This document shows, in pieces, positions 61,188 to 64,000 of a DNA stretch of 64,000 nucleotides. Source of the stretch: Bacillus sp. ISL-18 (GTDB taxonomy: Bacteria > Bacillota > Bacilli > Bacillales > Cytobacillaceae). The stretch's first letter is position 1. Each line of letters opens with the position of its first letter. Position numbers and translations under genes: made by a program. The notes beneath the pieces are model-generated. The model was not told the origin of the DNA. It saw only the letters and a list, made by a program, of their open reading frames with translations, and made no database searches. Location of the stretch: positions 124,001 through 188,000 of the forward strand of contig NZ_JAGGQG010000012.1 in NCBI RefSeq assembly GCF_018613415.1, in the 5' to 3' direction.

Positions 61188-62201
61188 ATGGGGAATTTAA
61201 AAAGAAGCTGGCCACAAGGGACATTACTTGTCCTTATTGTCTTTGGTTTCTTATTTACAGGGGTAATTCTAAGCCATTATTCTCAGGAAAACGTCATAAA
61301 TAAATCTACTAATCCAGCAAAACATGAACCTATTCATCGGGCATTGGCCAAGGGGGCAGCACCTGAATTGATTAGAAGGGATACCAAGGATGGACTGCTG
61401 GAAAAAGAACAAATTCGGAAACATCAAGCAGAAGCGGTTGCTTGGAGAAATCAACAAGAACGAGACAATAGCAAAGTTAAGGAACCGACTCCAACAGAAC
61501 CTGCCTCAAACCCAACAACTACTGCCGAGCAGCCAAAAAAGATAACAATTCCAGCACAATCTGAGCAGCCGAATACGCCGCCGCCAGCTAATCCAAGTTC
61601 AAAAAAAACGATTTATTTAACCTTTGATGACGGTCCATCGGCCTATTCCGCTCCGATAATCGCCTTGCTTGAAAAATATCAGTATAAAGCAACCTTTTTT
61701 ATGATTGATGGCAATATTCGCCGTTATCCCAATGCTGTTAAATTAATGGTCCAGTCTGGGGAGACCGTTGGCCTGCACAGCGTGTCACATGATCGGAAGA
61801 TTTTTTATGCATCTGTGACATCGATCATCTCGGAATTAACACAAAACCGTCTTACCTTAAAAGAAATCTCAGGGGTAGATTCCTATATTATGAGAACCCC
61901 GTATGGCAGTGTTCCGTATATGACAGAGGAATATCGAAAGGCTGTACATGATCAAGGATATTTGATGTGGGATTGGAATATTGACAGCCGGGATTGGGAT
62001 TATAAAGATGCCCGATATGTAAACAGCGTCATCGCACAATTAAACCGAATGGTTAACCATAATGGACCGATTGTCATTCTGCTGCACGAAAGGAAAGAAA
62101 CGCTAGCACACTTGCCACAGCTGCTTGATTTTTTATCGAAACAAGGCTGGATCAGTAAGAAGATAGACAGCTCGATGACGCCGGTTCAATTTAACCCATA
62201 A
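61188..62201 (+). CDS. Polysaccharide deacetylase (NodB domain), membrane-anchored
   Basis: 337 residues: an N-terminal membrane anchor (GTLLVLIVFGFLFTGVIL, 11-28), a charged, then Pro/Thr-rich linker to about 139, and a NodB domain from 141. Motif 1 TFDDGP at 145-150 gives the base and metal Asp, motif 2 HSVSH the two metal His, motif 3 RTPYGS, motif 4 DWNIDSRDW and motif 5 ILLHER. The likely substrate is peptidoglycan or another N-acetylated wall polymer outside the cell. ATG 61188 has AAAGAGGG 8 nt upstream. Confidence 0.9.
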   Translation: MGNLKRSWPQGTLLVLIVFGFLFTGVILSHYSQENVINKSTNPAKHEPIHRALAKGAAPELIRRDTKDGLLEKEQIRKHQAEAVAWRNQQERDNSKVKEPTPTEPASNPTTTAEQPKKITIPAQSEQPNTPPPANPSSKKTIYLTFDDGPSAYSAPIIALLEKYQYKATFFMIDGNIRRYPNAVKLMVQSGETVGLHSVSHDRKIFYASVTSIISELTQNRLTLKEISGVDSYIMRTPYGSVPYMTEEYRKAVHDQGYLMWDWNIDSRDWDYKDARYVNSVIAQLNRMVNHNGPIVILLHERKETLAHLPQLLDFLSKQGWISKKIDSSMTPVQFNP

Positions 62202-62301
62202 AAGAAGTCTAAAACAGACAAATTAGGGTTAAGATTTGATATAATTAAAAAAAGTTAAAAAACTTACTACTAGTAAATATAATGGGGTTCGATCAGTATC
62301 T

Positions 62302-63303
62302 ATGATAAATAAACTAATGAATAGCAGCGGTTTTAAAAGAATAGCTATATTTGTCCTTATTGCCCTCGTTTTATATGCAATGAGGTCGATGATAAATTTA
62401 ATTTTACTTACCTTTATCTTTACCTTCTTAATGGATCGGTTAGTTCAATTTATTGAAAAAAAGATTCCGCTTAATCGCAAGTTAATTGTCGTGATTTCTT
62501 ATGCCTGCATTGTCGGGTTACTTTCCTATTGTTTGGTTATGTATTTACCGATGATTATTCAGGAAATTACCGCCCTAATCAAGCAATTAACCGCTTTTTA
62601 TACTGCAAAGCACGATAATATTATTCTAAATTATCTGGTCAACCGGATGGAAGAAATCAAGCTGTCGAGCTATCTCGAGCAAGGCGTTACTTTTATCATA
62701 AAGTATTTTAAAGATATTAGCAGTATTACGTTACAGGTGTTATTGGCCTTGCTGCTGAGCATTTTCTGCTTATTGGAAAAGCCGCACTTAATCGAATTTA
62801 CAAAGAAATTCAGAACTAGTAAAATCGCCCCTATCTATGAAGAAATTGAGTTTTTTGCCCGGAAATTTGTTGGGACATTCGGTAAGGTGATCGAAGCACA
62901 ATTAATTATTGCGGTTATTAATTGTATCCTTACTACCATTTTTCTATGGCTGTTAAAATTTCCGCAATTAGGCGGTTTATCGATTATGATCTTTGTACTG
63001 GGACTAATCCCAGTAGCGGGGGTTATTATCTCGTTAATCCCGCTTGTGATCATCGCTTATAGTATAGGCGGATTAATGAAGGTTCTTTATGTGGGTATAG
63101 CGATTCTGATCATTCATGCGATTGAAGCTTACATTCTAAACCCAAATTTAATGAGTTCAAAAACCAATCTTCCTGTTTTCTATACATTCATCGTCTTAAT
63201 TTTCTCCGAGCACTTTTTCGGTGTATGGGGGTTAATTATCGGGATCCCTGTATTTGTTTTCCTTTTGGATGTATTAGAAGTGACAGACCATAAAAAGGTG
63301 TAA
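62302..63303 (+). CDS. AI-2E family transporter-like membrane protein
   Basis: 333-residue integral membrane protein with about 7-8 hydrophobic segments and the family's organisation: N-terminal helix pair, a central cytosolic or exposed stretch, then GLIPVAGVIISLIPLVIIAY and PNLMSSKTNLPVFYTFIVLI, ending GVWGLIIGIPVFVFLLD. This family includes TqsA and YdiK-like proteins and Na/H antiporters, so the substrate is open. Its ribosome site is weak. Confidence 0.82.
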   Translation: MINKLMNSSGFKRIAIFVLIALVLYAMRSMINLILLTFIFTFLMDRLVQFIEKKIPLNRKLIVVISYACIVGLLSYCLVMYLPMIIQEITALIKQLTAFYTAKHDNIILNYLVNRMEEIKLSSYLEQGVTFIIKYFKDISSITLQVLLALLLSIFCLLEKPHLIEFTKKFRTSKIAPIYEEIEFFARKFVGTFGKVIEAQLIIAVINCILTTIFLWLLKFPQLGGLSIMIFVLGLIPVAGVIISLIPLVIIAYSIGGLMKVLYVGIAILIIHAIEAYILNPNLMSSKTNLPVFYTFIVLIFSEHFFGVWGLIIGIPVFVFLLDVLEVTDHKKV

Positions 63304-63308
63304 CCGAA

Positions 63309-63332
63309 AAGTCCAGTTGCTTGGGCTTTTTT
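63309..63332 (+). terminator. Terminator after the AI-2E-family gene
   Basis: AAGTCCA/TGGGCTT stem with one G.U, then T6. Confidence 0.75.
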
Positions 63333-63391
63333 CTTTTGTATCTTTTCTGCTATGCTAAACGTATATACCTTAATGAGGAGGAGAGAACGAA

Positions 63392-63625
63392 ATGAGCGAA
63401 TGTAAACTGAATCACTCAAAGGAAGATGTGGAAAATAAATACGAATCGCAGGCAGCTTTTTTGCCTGAAGACATGAAGGGATTATTCAACCGTTTTTTTG
63501 CAAACGAGCATTCACAAGAACTGTTGAATGAAGTCTTTCATTTATTGAAAAAATATGACTTAGCATCTTCCGAAGAAAAACAGGAAAGAAATAACCGGTT
63601 ATATTTAGTGTTAAAAAACGTTTAA
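63392..63625 (+). CDS. Small hypothetical cytosolic protein, 77 aa
   Basis: Charged, helical-looking protein (LFNRFFANEHSQELLNEVFH, DLASSEEKQERNNRLYLVLK) with no membrane segment. Strong ribosome site GAGGAGGAG before ATG. It starts 88 bp after the AI-2E gene and 15 bp before the cation transporter, so probably transcribed with the latter. I do not recognise the family. Confidence 0.7.
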   Translation: MSECKLNHSKEDVENKYESQAAFLPEDMKGLFNRFFANEHSQELLNEVFHLLKKYDLASSEEKQERNNRLYLVLKNV

Positions 63626-63640
63626 AGAATTGAGGATAGA

Positions 63641-64000
63641 ATGGGAGAATTAATTCAGTTATTAAAACGAGGGAATAAATCGGCCTTTCTGGCAGCCATT
63701 ATCAATGCCATTATTGCGATTATTAAAGGGGTGGCCTTTTTCTTTACAGGAAATGTCGCCATGTTTGCTGAAACAATGCACAGCCTTGGCGATGCAGCCA
63801 ATCAGTTCTTTGTATTCGTTGGATCCGCACTGAGCAAAAAAGCACCGACAGAGAAATATCCCAACGGCTTTGGCCGATTAGTCAACCTTGTTCTCTTAGG
63901 GGCGGTGTTAATTGTAGGGATTATGGCGTTTGAAACGATCAAAGAAGGCTATCACCATATTGTCCATCCAACAAAGTCGACCGGTTTTTTGATTAATATT
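63641..64000 (+). CDS. Cation diffusion facilitator transporter (3' partial)
   Basis: The first 120 codons of a CDF-family metal efflux protein: helix 1 AIINAIIAIIKGVAFFFTGN, the metal-site region AMFAETMHSLGDAANQFF with its conserved HSxxD pattern, and GFGRLVNLVLLGAVLI. The frame runs off the window. ATG has GAGGA 4 nt upstream. The metal (Zn, Mn or Fe) cannot be told. Confidence 0.88.
   Translation, partial: MGELIQLLKRGNKSAFLAAIINAIIAIIKGVAFFFTGNVAMFAETMHSLGDAANQFFVFVGSALSKKAPTEKYPNGFGRLVNLVLLGAVLIVGIMAFETIKEGYHHIVHPTKSTGFLINI

Overview
The window reads as chromosome of a low-GC, spore-forming Bacillaceae (Bacillus/Neobacillus type). This is judged from strong GGAGG ribosome sites, sigma-A-type promoters and gene blocks that keep Bacillus order: yvcD-trxB-yvcI-rapZ-yvcK-whiA-crh, clpP, rpoN-cggR-gapA-pgk-tpiA-gpmI-eno, and secG-est-rnr-smpB-ssrA. 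I recognised genes by reading the translations against remembered families; no database search was run.

Positions 1-35.4 kb form an inositol-centred catabolic region. It opens with iolA(partial)-iolB-iolC-iolD-iolJ and a terminator. The rest of the usual iol set is scattered: iolI alone on the minus strand at 29.7 kb, and iolE-iolT-iolG together at 31.9-35.4 kb. Between them lie extra paralogues: three more Gfo/Idh dehydrogenases, a second IolE, two more IolT-like symporters, two more TIM-barrel isomerases and an RbsABC-type ABC transporter. Three LacI-type and two AraC-type regulators (one broken by a stop codon) serve them. Three different palindromic operator sequences can be read beside the three LacI genes, suggesting three separately induced modules, perhaps for different inositol isomers or methyl/glycosyl inositols. 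A decayed patch at 26-29.5 kb holds the broken AraC gene, a reductase fragment and an extra FtsW.

Positions 35.6-58.5 kb are housekeeping: redox and cell-envelope control genes, clpP with a CtsR box, tRNA-Arg(CCG), sigma-54, the CggR-controlled lower glycolysis operon, SecG, RNase R and SmpB. Non-coding repeats interrupt this core: a 194-bp GC-rich structured element between crh and clpP, and about 1 kb of 145-bp repeats (themselves built on a 21-nt motif) between secG and est. A set of 52-bp repeats lies earlier, after iolJ.

The most striking locus is 58.6-59.7 kb. The tmRNA gene ssrA is split in its T loop by a 277-nt group I intron, recognisable from P1, P2, P5, P7, P8, P9, the Q and S elements, a U.G pair at the 5' splice site and a terminal G. 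Just past the 17-nt 3' exon, on the opposite strand and outside the intron, is a single-motif LAGLIDADG homing endonuclease gene. The window ends with a DUF2085-like membrane protein, a small membrane protein, a polysaccharide deacetylase, an AI-2E-family membrane protein, a small unknown protein and the start of a cation diffusion facilitator.
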